From Methylomicrobium sp035916875 (lineage in GTDB: Bacteria; Pseudomonadota; Gammaproteobacteria; Methylococcales; Methylomonadaceae), in contig NZ_JAXUHN010000073.1 in assembly GCF_035916875.1 (NCBI RefSeq), positions 14,722 through 78,721 of the forward strand: DNA of 64,000 nt, in the 5' to 3' direction. A model generated the notes under the pieces. It ran no database searches and was not told where the DNA came from. It saw only the letters and a program-made list of their open reading frames with translations. The stretch's first letter is position 1. Every line of letters starts with the position of its first letter. The position numbers and the translations under genes are program-made. This document shows, in pieces, positions 15,747-25,178 of this stretch.

Positions 15747-18092
15747 ATGAAACTTAAAAATAAATCTCGGTCACTTCGGCTACTGCAAAAACAAGCTTTT
15801 GTTATTGTTTCTGTTGGAGTCATCAACCCGGTTTTCTCGGCTCCTGATAATCAGGGGAAGGAGTTTGTATTGGGGTTTATGGAAAACTACCGGGACGATG
15901 GCAAACCAAGCACTATAAGCCTTTACCTAACAGGTCCTAAAGCCACGACAGTGACCGTGCAAGGGGCTGGATTTGGCCCAGAGACTTTTTCTGTCGTTCC
16001 GGAAACGATAACGCCAGTCACTTTGCCGGTATCAATACGCGCTACGGGGAGTGGGAAGATTGAAAACAAAGGTTTGATCTTGTCCGCGCCTGATGAGTTT
16101 GTCGTCTACGGTTTAAATCAAAAAGTATTTACAACCGACGCTTATTTGGGCTTGCCAACCGACGTGGCTGGCACCGAATATATCGTGCCATCGATGCCTA
16201 ACTCAAAGACATCATTAACGAGCGAGCTACAAATCATCGCCCAGCAAGATGGAACAGAAGTCACTGTTACGCCCCACGATGCGACGATCGGAGGGCCCGA
16301 TGTAAAATCAATAAAGGCTGGAAAATCGGCTCGTTTTACCTTGAATCGGTTGCAGAGCGTACAGTTCAAAGCAAAAGGCGGCATAACGGCGGATCTGACT
16401 GGGTCTGTGATTACCTCGTCCAAACCGATTTCTGTATTCGGCGGTCATCAATGTGCAATTGTGCCAAATAAAGCATTGGCATGCGATCATTTGGTAGAGC
16501 AAATCCCGACAACAAATACGTGGGGAACGTCGTTTTTGACTATACCTTTAGCAACCCGGAAAGACGGCGATATTTTCCGAATTTTGGCATCGAATGACGG
16601 AACCACAGTGAAAATTGACGGCACGACGGTTGCCCAGCTGAAAAGAGGACAATTTAAGCAAGTCGATCTGGCTTCCGGCTCATTTCATGAAATTACGACC
16701 AGCGGACCGGCGATCGTTATCCAGTATTCAAAAGGCACATCTGCCGATCAAGTGGTTTCCGATCCATTCATGATGATGATTCCTCCGACTGCGCAGTTTG
16801 CTTCCGATTATATCGTCAGTACACCGCCTGAAGCGCCGGTTGCCTTTAATAACTACATCAACATTGCGGCGCCTACAGGCCAATTGGAGGGCATGCGCCT
16901 GGATGGAGCACCTATTGCCACGCCATTTACGGCAATAGGGTCGACAGGATATTCAGGAGCCCAAGTACCGGTCGGCATTGGTGCGCATACGATCAATCAT
17001 CTCTCGCCGATTGTGCCTTTTGGAGTTTATTCCTATGGTTTTGCGTCCTCCGACTCATACGGCTATCCGGGTGGTCTTAGGCTGGCGAATATTGTGGATC
17101 GGTGCACCCCAACAGCAACCGTTCTAGGCGATGGGATTGACAACGACTGTGACGGCAGGATTGATGAGGAACTGTTTAACAAAATTGATGACGATGGTGA
17201 TGGTAGAATTGACGAAGATTTGGCGAAAGCCAAGTCGCCAGTGGCCATTATCGGCGGGCCTTATACGGTAAATGAGGGCAGTTCTATTACGCTTAATGGC
17301 GCCAATGCAGATCCTGATCCTAACGGAGATGAATCGACGTTCGAGTGGGATCTTGACAACGATGGAGTATTTGAAACAACGGGCGCGAACCCTACGTTTA
17401 CGGGTATAGATGGCCCTTCTGTGCATACGGTGACACTACGAGTGACGAATTCAGGTGGTTCGGCGGAGGCTTCAACTACAGTGACGGTTATGAACGTGGC
17501 GCCAATGATTACTGGCTTAACAACAGGCGCCAATTCATCCTGCCAAGCCACAAATCATTTGATGGTGAATTTTTCTGATCCGGCACTGCTCAATGATACC
17601 TATAGCGCTAAAATTGACTGGGGTGACGGCAGTAGTATTGAAACCATCAATGGTATTACCAGCGGTGCCGTCCTCAGCCATGCTTATGCACAAGCAGGTT
17701 CTTATACTGTTTCGGTGACTGTATCCGATGAAGATGGTGGAATATCCGCTCCGGTGAATGCAACGCTGGTAATGAGTTCGACTTCTACCCTTACAATTGA
17801 CCCAGGAACGTTCTGTGCATTGTCTTTCGGAGAGTCCAGCGATTTATTTGCCAAGCTGACAGTTTATTTCTCGGATTCTGCGGGATGCAATAAAAACTAC
17901 AGGGCTACAGTTGCTTGGAGTGACGGGAGTAATGAAACCGTTCAAGGCATAATATCTGGTGATTTCGTCGAACATGATTTTGTGGCGGCAGGGGCAACAG
18001 GGGACTCATTTCCTTCTGCGACGGTTGTAGTATCTGATGGGAGCGGAGGTCAATCTGCGCCTAAAGGAGTTGAGTGCTTTTTTACAGACTGA
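15747..18092 (+). CDS. secreted IgGFc-binding-like protein with MopE-type motif and PKD domains
   Basis: About 781 residues. Signal peptide MKLKNKSRSLRLLQKQAFVI to ~VFSA31. Residues ~35-440 resemble the IgGFc-binding-protein N-terminal domain (GKEFVLGFMENY, TEYIVPSMP, ISVFGGHQCA). At ~460-492 there are two Asp-rich repeats, DGIDNDCDGRIDEE and IDDDGDGRIDED, the putative metal/copper-binding motif of Methylococcus MopE. Then PKD-like Ig domains at ~495-585 and ~586-675 (DWGDGS, ATVAWSDGS) and a partial third. The ATG at 15747 follows GGGAAAGAGG; the frame opens at 15645. Likely cell-surface. More A/T-rich than housekeeping genes around it. The adhesive or copper role is inference. Confidence 0.75.
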   Translation: MKLKNKSRSLRLLQKQAFVIVSVGVINPVFSAPDNQGKEFVLGFMENYRDDGKPSTISLYLTGPKATTVTVQGAGFGPETFSVVPETITPVTLPVSIRATGSGKIENKGLILSAPDEFVVYGLNQKVFTTDAYLGLPTDVAGTEYIVPSMPNSKTSLTSELQIIAQQDGTEVTVTPHDATIGGPDVKSIKAGKSARFTLNRLQSVQFKAKGGITADLTGSVITSSKPISVFGGHQCAIVPNKALACDHLVEQIPTTNTWGTSFLTIPLATRKDGDIFRILASNDGTTVKIDGTTVAQLKRGQFKQVDLASGSFHEITTSGPAIVIQYSKGTSADQVVSDPFMMMIPPTAQFASDYIVSTPPEAPVAFNNYINIAAPTGQLEGMRLDGAPIATPFTAIGSTGYSGAQVPVGIGAHTINHLSPIVPFGVYSYGFASSDSYGYPGGLRLANIVDRCTPTATVLGDGIDNDCDGRIDEELFNKIDDDGDGRIDEDLAKAKSPVAIIGGPYTVNEGSSITLNGANADPDPNGDESTFEWDLDNDGVFETTGANPTFTGIDGPSVHTVTLRVTNSGGSAEASTTVTVMNVAPMITGLTTGANSSCQATNHLMVNFSDPALLNDTYSAKIDWGDGSSIETINGITSGAVLSHAYAQAGSYTVSVTVSDEDGGISAPVNATLVMSSTSTLTIDPGTFCALSFGESSDLFAKLTVYFSDSAGCNKNYRATVAWSDGSNETVQGIISGDFVEHDFVAAGATGDSFPSATVVVSDGSGGQSAPKGVECFFTD

Positions 18093-18220
18093 TTAATAAA
18101 TCCTGAGAGGCTAATTTGTCATTTCGGTTGATAAAATGACACGATTGCATGCTTTAATCTCATTTGCGTTGTCATTCATCTGAATGAATGTAATTTATAA
18201 ACCAGCGTTTTTCAAGCGAA

Positions 18221-18258
18221 CCGCTCAGTAGGAGCCTTTCCTGTTGAGCGGATTTTTT
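18221..18258 (+). terminator. rho-independent terminator after surface-protein gene
   Basis: Stem CCGCTCA (18221-18227) / TGAGCGG (18245-18251), then ATTTTTTAT. It ends the 15747-18092 transcript. The remainder of 18093-18527 shows no gene. Confidence 0.8.
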
Positions 18259-18454
18259 ATAGGCCAATGTTCACGATTTTTTTGACACGGACTCGATATT
18301 AGATTTTCGTGGATTCAACTAACAAGTGCAATTCGGACGGCTTAGAAGATTTAGGGGGGGGGCAACGCCATCACGATTAGAGTTTAATGTTGTCAGACTC
18401 CTCTTCGAAAGTTCTAGAGGAATATCTGGATGTGTGATTCAATCACGGCTATGT

Positions 18455-18491
18455 CTTGTATCTATTAATTTTGAAAAATCATAGATACAAG
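18455..18491. repeat. 11-bp perfect inverted repeat 3' of autotransporter gene
   Basis: CTTGTATCTAT (18455-18465) and ATAGATACAAG (18481-18491) with a 15-base loop. Position suggests a transcription end for the minus-strand gene, though a clean T-run is missing. Confidence 0.5.
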
Positions 18492-18527
18492 AGCCCTGCT
18501 AGGGGATTAAGGCAAGGAGTCGCAGTA

Positions 18528-19811
18528 TCAAAATTCAGCACGCAGACCGGCGCTGATCGAATGTTCTGAAATATTAGCCCGTCCAACCATCGCTTCATAG
18601 AACAAAAAAGCGGATGTGCCATGAGTGAATGTTGCCGATAAACCCGCGCCCAGGTTCGCGAAATTGCGGCTAGAGCCGTCGCTGGCATTGCTGAAAGGTG
18701 TTTGTTGGGTTGGGACGCTGCTGAACTGCCAGTTCAGCGGTCTGCTGCCGTCGTGAAACTCGTGTACCCATTCTGCTCTGGTCGTTGGCATCAAAACACC
18801 GAATGAAGTGCTGATGGCATAGGACAGTTGTCCGCCTAACGCAGTTTGCAGCGAGTCGGCATTTTGTTTGTCAATCGTCGCAAGGCTGCCAAAACCAGAC
18901 GCGCCCGGATTGCTCGGATTTTCTTGATAGCCGTCTATCTGAACGTTTTGGTAGCTGACCCGTCCATAAGGGCCATAAGTCAAACCTTGATCATGAAAAT
19001 CGTAGCCACCGGTAATATTGAATGAATAATCATTGCCTTGGGTTTTTCCTTTGGCTGTTTGATTAAATCCAGGCAATTGGATGTTTCTGCGTGTGTCGAA
19101 ATCGTTCCAGCCACCGGAAAATATGCTGTCGAGATAAAAATCATCGTTGTAGTAGGTGCTGTAAAGCGAAAAGCTGTAACCGTCCAGATTGAGATCTCCT
19201 CTTGAGGCATCAAAATCGGATTTTATCGAGTTATATCCGAAGGTGCCGCCGAAGACGAAATTATCGGTAAAGCGGTAGTCGACACCGGCGGTTACGCCTT
19301 GACTATCGTATCCAAAGCCTAGTTCGCGATTTGTTCCATTCTTATCGCCGACCCCAAAGTTGCCATTAACGAATACCCCAAGTTTGTCGAACGGGCTTTC
19401 TTTGTCTCCACTGGCTCCGCCGCCGAACTGCTGCCCGGATAGCTGAGACAATGAGGATGGTAAAAGCTGGGAGGTCGAATTGCCATTCAGTCCGCTGACG
19501 TCAATGCCGCCAGTGGCGCCGCGTCGCAAGAGCGTCAGCCGGTTTTTTACATTGCGAAACTGCTGGTTTGCAACGGAAAACGCGAGGGTCGTTTGTGCAA
19601 GAGCCTGAAATGGAGTCAGTTGGTCGCCGGCATTTGGAGATTGACACGTCGAAACAAGATCTTGTTGTGCTGAAGTCAGTGAAAGTTCGCTTTGAACAAG
19701 ATCGCTTAAGGCTGCGGTACATGGATCCTGGGCAGCATAAACTTCGGAGCTGACGAAGGATAACCCTGTAGTCAAAATTCCATAACCGATGCATCGAACT
19801 AATTTAGGCAT
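18528..19811 (-). CDS. autotransporter beta-barrel outer-membrane protein
   Basis: About 427 residues. Signal peptide MPKLVRCIGYGILTTGLSFV ending SSEVYAA. Residues ~30-110 are a helical, Gln/Ser-rich segment; from ~150 on, the autotransporter barrel (YDSQGVTAGVDYRFTDNFVF, YGPYGRVSYQNVQ, FYEAMVGRANISEHSISAGL) ends with the outer-membrane signature ...LRAEF with terminal Phe. There is no long passenger, so it is nearer to a stand-alone barrel than a secreted adhesin. The ATG at 19811 follows GGGGGGTGCGG; ATGs at 19847 and 19859 are alternatives. Convergent with the IgGFc-like gene. Confidence 0.8.
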   Translation of the reverse strand: MPKLVRCIGYGILTTGLSFVSSEVYAAQDPCTAALSDLVQSELSLTSAQQDLVSTCQSPNAGDQLTPFQALAQTTLAFSVANQQFRNVKNRLTLLRRGATGGIDVSGLNGNSTSQLLPSSLSQLSGQQFGGGASGDKESPFDKLGVFVNGNFGVGDKNGTNRELGFGYDSQGVTAGVDYRFTDNFVFGGTFGYNSIKSDFDASRGDLNLDGYSFSLYSTYYNDDFYLDSIFSGGWNDFDTRRNIQLPGFNQTAKGKTQGNDYSFNITGGYDFHDQGLTYGPYGRVSYQNVQIDGYQENPSNPGASGFGSLATIDKQNADSLQTALGGQLSYAISTSFGVLMPTTRAEWVHEFHDGSRPLNWQFSSVPTQQTPFSNASDGSSRNFANLGAGLSATFTHGTSAFLFYEAMVGRANISEHSISAGLRAEF

Positions 19812-20034
19812 AACCGCACCCCCCAAATAAACCTGTTTAAAATTCATGATATTACTCAAGCTGAAGATTCTACGTTCTAAGTCCTTTTCGACGCCTTTTA
19901 TTATTGTACTTAAGAATTAAATCGCTAAGTTGAATTGCTGTCAAGCACAAAATTCCTAAAAATCAAAGCGGTATTAGTTCTTGTTAGCAAAATGTATAAA
20001 GAATTATTTGTTTATGTGGTTGAATTTCGGGTTT

Positions 20035-20256
20035 TTAACATGCTGCCGAAACGATAGTTGTATTATCACGTGCTCCCCATGCCAAAGCCAGTTCGAGTGA
20101 TTCGGGCACGGCCTGCTCGGGTGAGATTGAATTCAAGATGGCTTCAATTTCGCGGCCGCCGCTTTCCTTATTCAAGCCGTCGCTGCAGGGCGGATAGATG
20201 TCGTCGGGTGTGGTCTCGTGAATTTGAGCTTTGATACTGTAGTCGTTCGCGAGCAT
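20035..20256 (-). pseudogene. C-terminal remnant of PP2C Ser/Thr phosphatase
   Basis: A 73-codon frame ending SLELALAWGARDNTTIVSAA + Cys, the last motif (G-x-RDN-x-T) of PP2C phosphatases. The metal-binding N-terminal motifs are absent, and an in-frame TAA lies just upstream (~20298), so the gene is broken. PppA-type PP2C phosphatases are regular companions of T6SS clusters, where they oppose the kinase PpkA; this fragment sits ~360 bases from tssA on the other strand. I infer it is the remnant of such a regulator. Confidence 0.5.
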
Positions 20257-20550
20257 TTGCGCGGCGTAATTATGATCGCCCGTGAACTGCGTTAATTAAC
20301 CCCCGTGATGCAGATAAATCCAGTTTCAGCAGAATCATAAACAAATGCTATTTGATGGTTGGTTAAACGCATCGCAGTCGAACGGCAATGGCTGACGCTG
20401 AACCCGAGGCCGATTGCGGCTGCAGTGGAGCCAATAGCTTGGAGCAGCGAAAACAGAAGTTGCATGATTCGGCAACAAGCCTGATAGTCGCCGCGACAGG
20501 GGAAAAGCAGGGCTCAACTTTTTCCTTTTAATTAAGAATCAACTCGATTA

Positions 20551-20594
20551 CTATACTTAGATGCTTCACCGTCTATACTTAGACGCTTCACCGT
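20551..20594 (+). promoter_or_regulatory. 22-bp tandem repeat upstream of tssA
   Basis: Two head-to-tail copies (20551-20572, 20573-20594) of CTATACTTAGAYGCTTCACC + GT, differing at one base. Each holds TATACT, a decent sigma-70 -10 hexamer. It ends 24 bases before the tssA ATG. It could be a duplicated promoter core or a regulator site; no good -35 is seen. Nothing else recognised in 20257-20618. Confidence 0.4.
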
Positions 20595-20618
20595 CTCAAC
20601 GTACTGAACAGGCGATTT

Positions 20619-21659
20619 ATGGCTGACTTGGATGAGTTGCTCAAAGAAGTTTCACCCGATGCTCCCTGTGGGGAATATTTGGAGTACGATCCGGCATACT
20701 TGGAGTTAGCCAAGGATATCCAGGGCAAGCCGGAGGACTCCATCACCGGCGAAAAGGCGCAGCCGCCGAACTGGCGCGACATTCAAAAAGCATCTCTGGC
20801 GATCTTGCAACGGAGTAAAGACCTACAGGTCGCCGTCTATCTGGCGAGAGCGCTGATTCCACTTGAAGGCGTGCCGGGTTTTCGGGACGGTTTGGCGTTA
20901 TTGCTGGGCTTGCTAGAGCAGTATTGGGATCACATTCATCCCATACTGGACCCGGACGACAATCTCGATCCGACCGTCCGCATTAACATCCTCGAGGAGT
21001 TGAATAATTTCGATTCCGTTCTCAGACCCTTGAATCTCGCGCCGCTGGCGGACTCTAAGCTGGTCGGCCGTTATAATTTACGCGATATTCACATCGCGAC
21101 CGACAAGATCGCTCCACTCGCAGGGGAAACAAAACCCGATTTGAGCGTCATCAAAGCCGCTTTTCAGGATTTGCCTCCCGAAACCGTCAAGTTCATGTAC
21201 CAAGCCATTACTGAAAGCGCAGACTTGGTCAAGCGACTCCAGTCCTTTGTCAATGGCAAGGTGGGGGTCGGCAACGGCGCGGATTTGTCAGGTCTGGCTT
21301 CGCTTTTGAAAGACATGCAGTCTGTTTATGATCAATATTCGACGATTGCAGCGTTGGTAGCCGCGGAGGCGTTACCCGGCGAAGAAGAGCAAACTGATGA
21401 ACAGCTTGCGCCGGGAGAAGCCTCGCCCCGTAAGCAAGCCGTCGGTGTTGGCGGCATCAATTCGCGCCAGGATGTTTTAAAAGCCCTGGATCTGATGTGC
21501 AAATATTATGCGGAATCGGAGCCGTCGAGCCCAGTCCCGATTTTGTTGCAGCGCGCAAAGCATCTCGTGACCGCCGACTTTATGGCAATCCTGCAAAATT
21601 TATTGCCGGATGCGGTTGCTGGAATGGATCAGATCAAAGGCCCGGAGTCGAAAGAATAA
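20619..21659 (+). CDS. tssA: T6SS cap protein TssA (short form)
   Basis: 346 residues. ImpA_N domain at ~8-130 (SPDAPCGEYLEYDP, WRDIQKASLAILQRSKDLQV, GLLEQYWDHIHP), then a helical middle and C-terminal domain (INSRQDVLKALDLMCKYYAESEPSSPVPILLQRA) typical of short TssA proteins, which bind the baseplate and coordinate sheath growth. First gene of the block. It is separated from tssB by 34 bases. Confidence 0.93.
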   Translation: MADLDELLKEVSPDAPCGEYLEYDPAYLELAKDIQGKPEDSITGEKAQPPNWRDIQKASLAILQRSKDLQVAVYLARALIPLEGVPGFRDGLALLLGLLEQYWDHIHPILDPDDNLDPTVRINILEELNNFDSVLRPLNLAPLADSKLVGRYNLRDIHIATDKIAPLAGETKPDLSVIKAAFQDLPPETVKFMYQAITESADLVKRLQSFVNGKVGVGNGADLSGLASLLKDMQSVYDQYSTIAALVAAEALPGEEEQTDEQLAPGEASPRKQAVGVGGINSRQDVLKALDLMCKYYAESEPSSPVPILLQRAKHLVTADFMAILQNLLPDAVAGMDQIKGPESKE

Positions 21660-21693
21660 TTATTTTTTATCAAACAAAAGTGGAGGATGGGAT

Positions 21694-22230
21694 ATGGCCG
21701 AAAGTAGTCAAAAGTTTATCCAAAGAAACCGCGCGCCTCGTGTGCAGATTGAATATGATGTTGAAGTCTACGGTTCGCAGAAGAAAGTACAACTGCCTTT
21801 CGTGATGGGGGTGCTCTCGGATTTGTCGGGCAAGCCGTCCGATCCCTTGCCTCCGGTCTCGGATCGCAAGCTGCTTGAAATCGACGTCGATAATTTCGAC
21901 GACAGGCTCAAAGCGATGAAGCCGCGGGTGGCTTTTCCGGTATCGAATACCTTGACCGGTGAAGGCAATCTGAGTGTCGACATTACCTTCGAAAGCATGG
22001 ACGATTTTTCACCGGCCGCAGTTGTCAAAAAAGTGGCGGGCCTGGACAAGGTGCTCGAGGCTAGACAACAGCTTGCGAATTTGATCACCTATATGGATGG
22101 GAAAACCGGCGCGGAAGAATTGATCGGTAAATTGATCAACGATCCAGCTTTGTTACAGTCGCTGGTAGCATCGGCAAAACCCGCCGACCCCAAGAGTGAC
22201 GCCGCGTCTTCAGAAAGCACCGGAGATTGA
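21694..22230 (+). CDS. tssB: T6SS contractile sheath small subunit TssB
   Basis: 178 residues from ATG 21694 with TGGAGG upstream. N-terminal QKFIQRNRAPRVQIEYDVE and LPFVMGVLSDLSG are the family hallmarks. It interlocks with TssC to form the sheath that drives the Hcp tube. The ATG lies inside a frame open from 21610 that has no similarity further up. Ends two bases before tssC. Confidence 0.95.
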   Translation: MAESSQKFIQRNRAPRVQIEYDVEVYGSQKKVQLPFVMGVLSDLSGKPSDPLPPVSDRKLLEIDVDNFDDRLKAMKPRVAFPVSNTLTGEGNLSVDITFESMDDFSPAAVVKKVAGLDKVLEARQQLANLITYMDGKTGAEELIGKLINDPALLQSLVASAKPADPKSDAASSESTGD

Positions 22231-22232
22231 TC

Positions 22233-23726
22233 ATGGCGGAATTGGAAAGTCAAAGTAAACAAGGCGCGACAGAAACCCTGGAGCTTGATGAGTTCTCCTC
22301 GCTGCTGTCCAAGGAATTCAAGCCGGGCACCGAGGCGGCCAATCAGGTCAATTCTGCCGTATCCACGCTGGCGCAATACGCGTTGCAGGATGTATCGAAG
22401 ATATCCGACGATACGATTGCCAGCATTCAGGCGATTATTGCCGGTCTCGATCAAAAAATCTCCGAGCAGCTCAATCTGATCATACATCATCCCGATTTCC
22501 AAAAGCTCGAAAGCGCGTGGCGAGGATTGCACTATCTGGTCAACAACACCGAAACCGACGAGCAGCTCAAGATCCGTGTTTTTAATATTTCGAAAAACGA
22601 GTTGGGAAAAACACTGAAGAAATTCAAGGGCACCGCCTGGGATCAAAGTCCGCTCTTCAAAAAGCTCTACGAAGAGGAATTCGGCACCTTTGGCGGCGAA
22701 CCCTTCGGCTGCCTGGTTGGCGATTTTCATTTCGATCATAGCCCGCCGGATGTTGAATTGCTGGGTGAAATGGCGAAGATCAGCGCGTCTGCGCACACAC
22801 CGTTCATTTCCGGTGTGGCGCCCACGGTCATGCAGATGCAAAGCTGGTCCGAATTAGCCAATCCACGCGATTTGACCAAAATTTTTACTACCCCTGAATA
22901 TGCGTCATGGCGTTCATTGCGGGACTCCGAAGACGCGCGATACCTGGGTTTGGCGATGCCACGCTTTTTGAGCCGTTTGCCGTACGGCGCGAAAAGCGAT
23001 CCGGTCGAAGAGTTCAATTTTGAAGAAGATACCGCGGGCGCCGATAGCAGCAAATATACCTGGTCCAATGCAGCCTATGCAATGGCGGTCAATATTAATC
23101 GTTCGTTCAAATTGTATGGATGGTGCTCGCGGATTCGCGGCATCGAATCCGGCGGCGCGGTCGAAGGTTTGCCGGTGCATGCGTTCCCGACCGATGACGG
23201 CGGCGTCGATATGAAATGCCCGACTGAAATCGCGATTACCGACCGGCGCGAGGCGGAACTGGCCAAAAGCGGTTTCATGCCGCTGATCCACAAGAAAAAC
23301 ACCGATTTTGCGGCGTTTATCGGCGCGCAATCGCTACAAAAGCCTGCCGAATATGAAGACCCGGATGCGACTGCCAATGCGAATCTGGCGGCGCGCCTGC
23401 CCTATCTGTTTGCAACCTGCCGCTTTGCGCATTATCTGAAGTGTATGGTGCGCGACAAGATCGGTTCATTCAAAGAGCGAGACGAGATGGAGCGCTGGCT
23501 CGGCACGTGGATCAATCAATATGTCGATGGCGATCCGATTAACTCCAGTGAAATTACCAAAGCCAAAAAACCTTTGGCGGCGGCGGAGGTGGTTCTCGAA
23601 GAAATCGAAGGCAATCCAGGTTATTACAGTGCGAAGTTTTTCCTTAGACCGCATTATCAACTGGAAGGGCTGACGGTCTCGTTGCGTTTGGTTTCGAAAT
23701 TGCCTTCAGCAAAAGGCGGCAGTTAA
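22233..23726 (+). CDS. tssC: T6SS contractile sheath large subunit TssC
   Basis: 497 residues. Family signatures: IIHHPDFQKLESAWRGLHYL, NISKNEL, EFGTFGGEPFGCLVGDFHF, and the C-terminal EGNPGYYSAKFFLRPHYQLE, which carries the ClpV-facing sheath surface. ATG at 22233 with CGGAGA; a TTG two codons earlier is in frame but unlikely. Normal length, no lesion seen. Confidence 0.97.
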   Translation: MAELESQSKQGATETLELDEFSSLLSKEFKPGTEAANQVNSAVSTLAQYALQDVSKISDDTIASIQAIIAGLDQKISEQLNLIIHHPDFQKLESAWRGLHYLVNNTETDEQLKIRVFNISKNELGKTLKKFKGTAWDQSPLFKKLYEEEFGTFGGEPFGCLVGDFHFDHSPPDVELLGEMAKISASAHTPFISGVAPTVMQMQSWSELANPRDLTKIFTTPEYASWRSLRDSEDARYLGLAMPRFLSRLPYGAKSDPVEEFNFEEDTAGADSSKYTWSNAAYAMAVNINRSFKLYGWCSRIRGIESGGAVEGLPVHAFPTDDGGVDMKCPTEIAITDRREAELAKSGFMPLIHKKNTDFAAFIGAQSLQKPAEYEDPDATANANLAARLPYLFATCRFAHYLKCMVRDKIGSFKERDEMERWLGTWINQYVDGDPINSSEITKAKKPLAAAEVVLEEIEGNPGYYSAKFFLRPHYQLEGLTVSLRLVSKLPSAKGGS

Positions 23727-23809
23727 GTAGGCGCGGGATGCTTTCCGATTTGCGGAAGAAGCGATTTTAAAATGTTTTTATACTCAACATCACATAGTAG
23801 GAGATTAAA

Positions 23810-24304
23810 ATGGCTGTAGATATGTTTATCAACATGGGCGAGAAAATCAAGGGAGAGACCAAGGATGCCGCCCAGAAAGCGGCGGGCGATATCGATATTC
23901 TCGCCTGGTCCTGGGGGATGTCGCAATCAGGTTCGTTTCATATAGGCGGCGGCGGCGGCGCCGGCAAAGTCAATATCCAGGATATTTCGATTACCAAATG
24001 GGTCGATAAGGCGACTCCTGCAATCATGTTGCATTGCTGCGGCGGAACGCACATCCCTCAGATGGTTTTGCTTTGCCGCAAAGCCGGAGAAACACAGCAA
24101 AAATACATCGAAATCACGCTGAAAAAATGTATCATCACCTCGGTTTCAACCGGCGGCAGCGGCGGCGAAGATCGGTTGACCGAGAATGTGAGTATCAATT
24201 TTGCCGAAGTCAAGTTTGAGTACTTCATGCAGGATGATAAAGGTGTTACCGCATCCGCCGGGGTATGCGCCTGGAATATCGAAGAAAACGTCAAATCAGG
24301 CTAA
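23810..24304 (+). CDS. hcp: T6SS tube protein Hcp (TssD)
   Basis: 164 residues forming the hexameric inner tube, which also serves as a chaperone for small effectors. MAVDMFINMGEKIKGET, ISITKWVDKATPAIMLHCCG and the C-terminal ENVSINFAEVKFEYF are Hcp1-type. Preceded by AGTAGGAG seven bases from the ATG and followed by a strong terminator at 24322, so high expression independent of the downstream genes is plausible. Contains an unusual Gly run (HIGGGGGAGKV) near residue 45-55. Confidence 0.97.
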   Translation: MAVDMFINMGEKIKGETKDAAQKAAGDIDILAWSWGMSQSGSFHIGGGGGAGKVNIQDISITKWVDKATPAIMLHCCGGTHIPQMVLLCRKAGETQQKYIEITLKKCIITSVSTGGSGGEDRLTENVSINFAEVKFEYFMQDDKGVTASAGVCAWNIEENVKSG

Positions 24305-24321
24305 ACCGTTCCGAAAAAATG

Positions 24322-24350
24322 ACCGGGCATTTTTTGCCCGGTTCTTTTTT
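24322..24350 (+). terminator. rho-independent terminator after hcp
   Basis: ACCGGGCA-TTTTTT-GCCCGGT stem-loop followed by TCTTTTTT. Splits the T6SS genes into tssA-B-C-hcp and tagJ-tssE-F-G-H units, or attenuates between them. Confidence 0.92.
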
Positions 24351-24374
24351 ATTGCCATCTAAGGATTATCCGCC

Positions 24375-25172
24375 GTGAGCGCCGAATCAAGTTTGCAAAT
24401 GGGCGATTTGGATGAATCGCTGAAACAGTTACAGGACCAAATCAGAAAAGATTCCGCCAATCCGAAAAAAAGGGTTTTTCTCTTTCAGTTGCTGGCGGTA
24501 ATGGGCAATTGGGAAAGAGCGCTGGCCCAACTGAATGTCGCAGGCGAATTATCTGCCGAGAATTTTCCTATGGTTCAGACCTACCGCGAAACGATTCGTT
24601 GCGAGTTGTTGCGGGATAAGGTGTTCAAGGCGCAAACAACGCCGATCATGTTCGGCGAGCCGCAGCAATGGCAGGCTCTATTGCTGGAATCCTTGAAGCT
24701 GGCCACGGCAGGCAACTATGAAGAAGCGTTGCGGATCAGGGATCAGGCCTATCAGCAGGCGCCGACGGTGGGCGGCACGATTAACGGCGAACCTTTTCAA
24801 TGGCTGGCCGATACCGATACCCGTTTGGGACCTGTGCTGGAACTGATCGTGAACGGCAAATATTACTGGGTGCCCTGCACCAATATTCAAAAACTGGTGA
24901 TTGATGCGCCGGTCGATTTACGCGACCTGGTTTGGCTGCCCGCCCAGGTCACCTGGGTGAACGGCGGCGGCGCTGCCTGCTTCATTCCCGCGCGTTATCC
25001 CGGTTCGGACGTGTCGGAAGACGCCGACATCCGGTTGGCACGCAAGACCGAATGGATGGAGCCGCATGCAGGCCATGCATTCGGTCTCGGCCAAAAGGTC
25101 TTGGCAACGGACAGTCAGGATTACGCTCTGTTCGAAATTCGGGAACTGGTTTTTAATGCACCGGGAACCTAA
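24375..25172 (+). CDS. tagJ: T6SS accessory protein TagJ (ImpE/SciE family)
   Basis: 265 residues. TPR-like helices at the N-terminus (DLDESLKQLQDQIRKDSANP, WERALAQL) and the ImpE domain after ~120 (FQWLADTDTRLGPVLELIVN, KYYWVPCTNI). In the family TagJ binds TssB and links the sheath to ClpV. Its presence indicates a clade like the P. aeruginosa H1-T6SS. GTG start with AAGGATT upstream; stops six bases before tssE. Confidence 0.9.
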   Translation: MSAESSLQMGDLDESLKQLQDQIRKDSANPKKRVFLFQLLAVMGNWERALAQLNVAGELSAENFPMVQTYRETIRCELLRDKVFKAQTTPIMFGEPQQWQALLLESLKLATAGNYEEALRIRDQAYQQAPTVGGTINGEPFQWLADTDTRLGPVLELIVNGKYYWVPCTNIQKLVIDAPVDLRDLVWLPAQVTWVNGGGAACFIPARYPGSDVSEDADIRLARKTEWMEPHAGHAFGLGQKVLATDSQDYALFEIRELVFNAPGT

Positions 25173-25178
25173 AGCATC

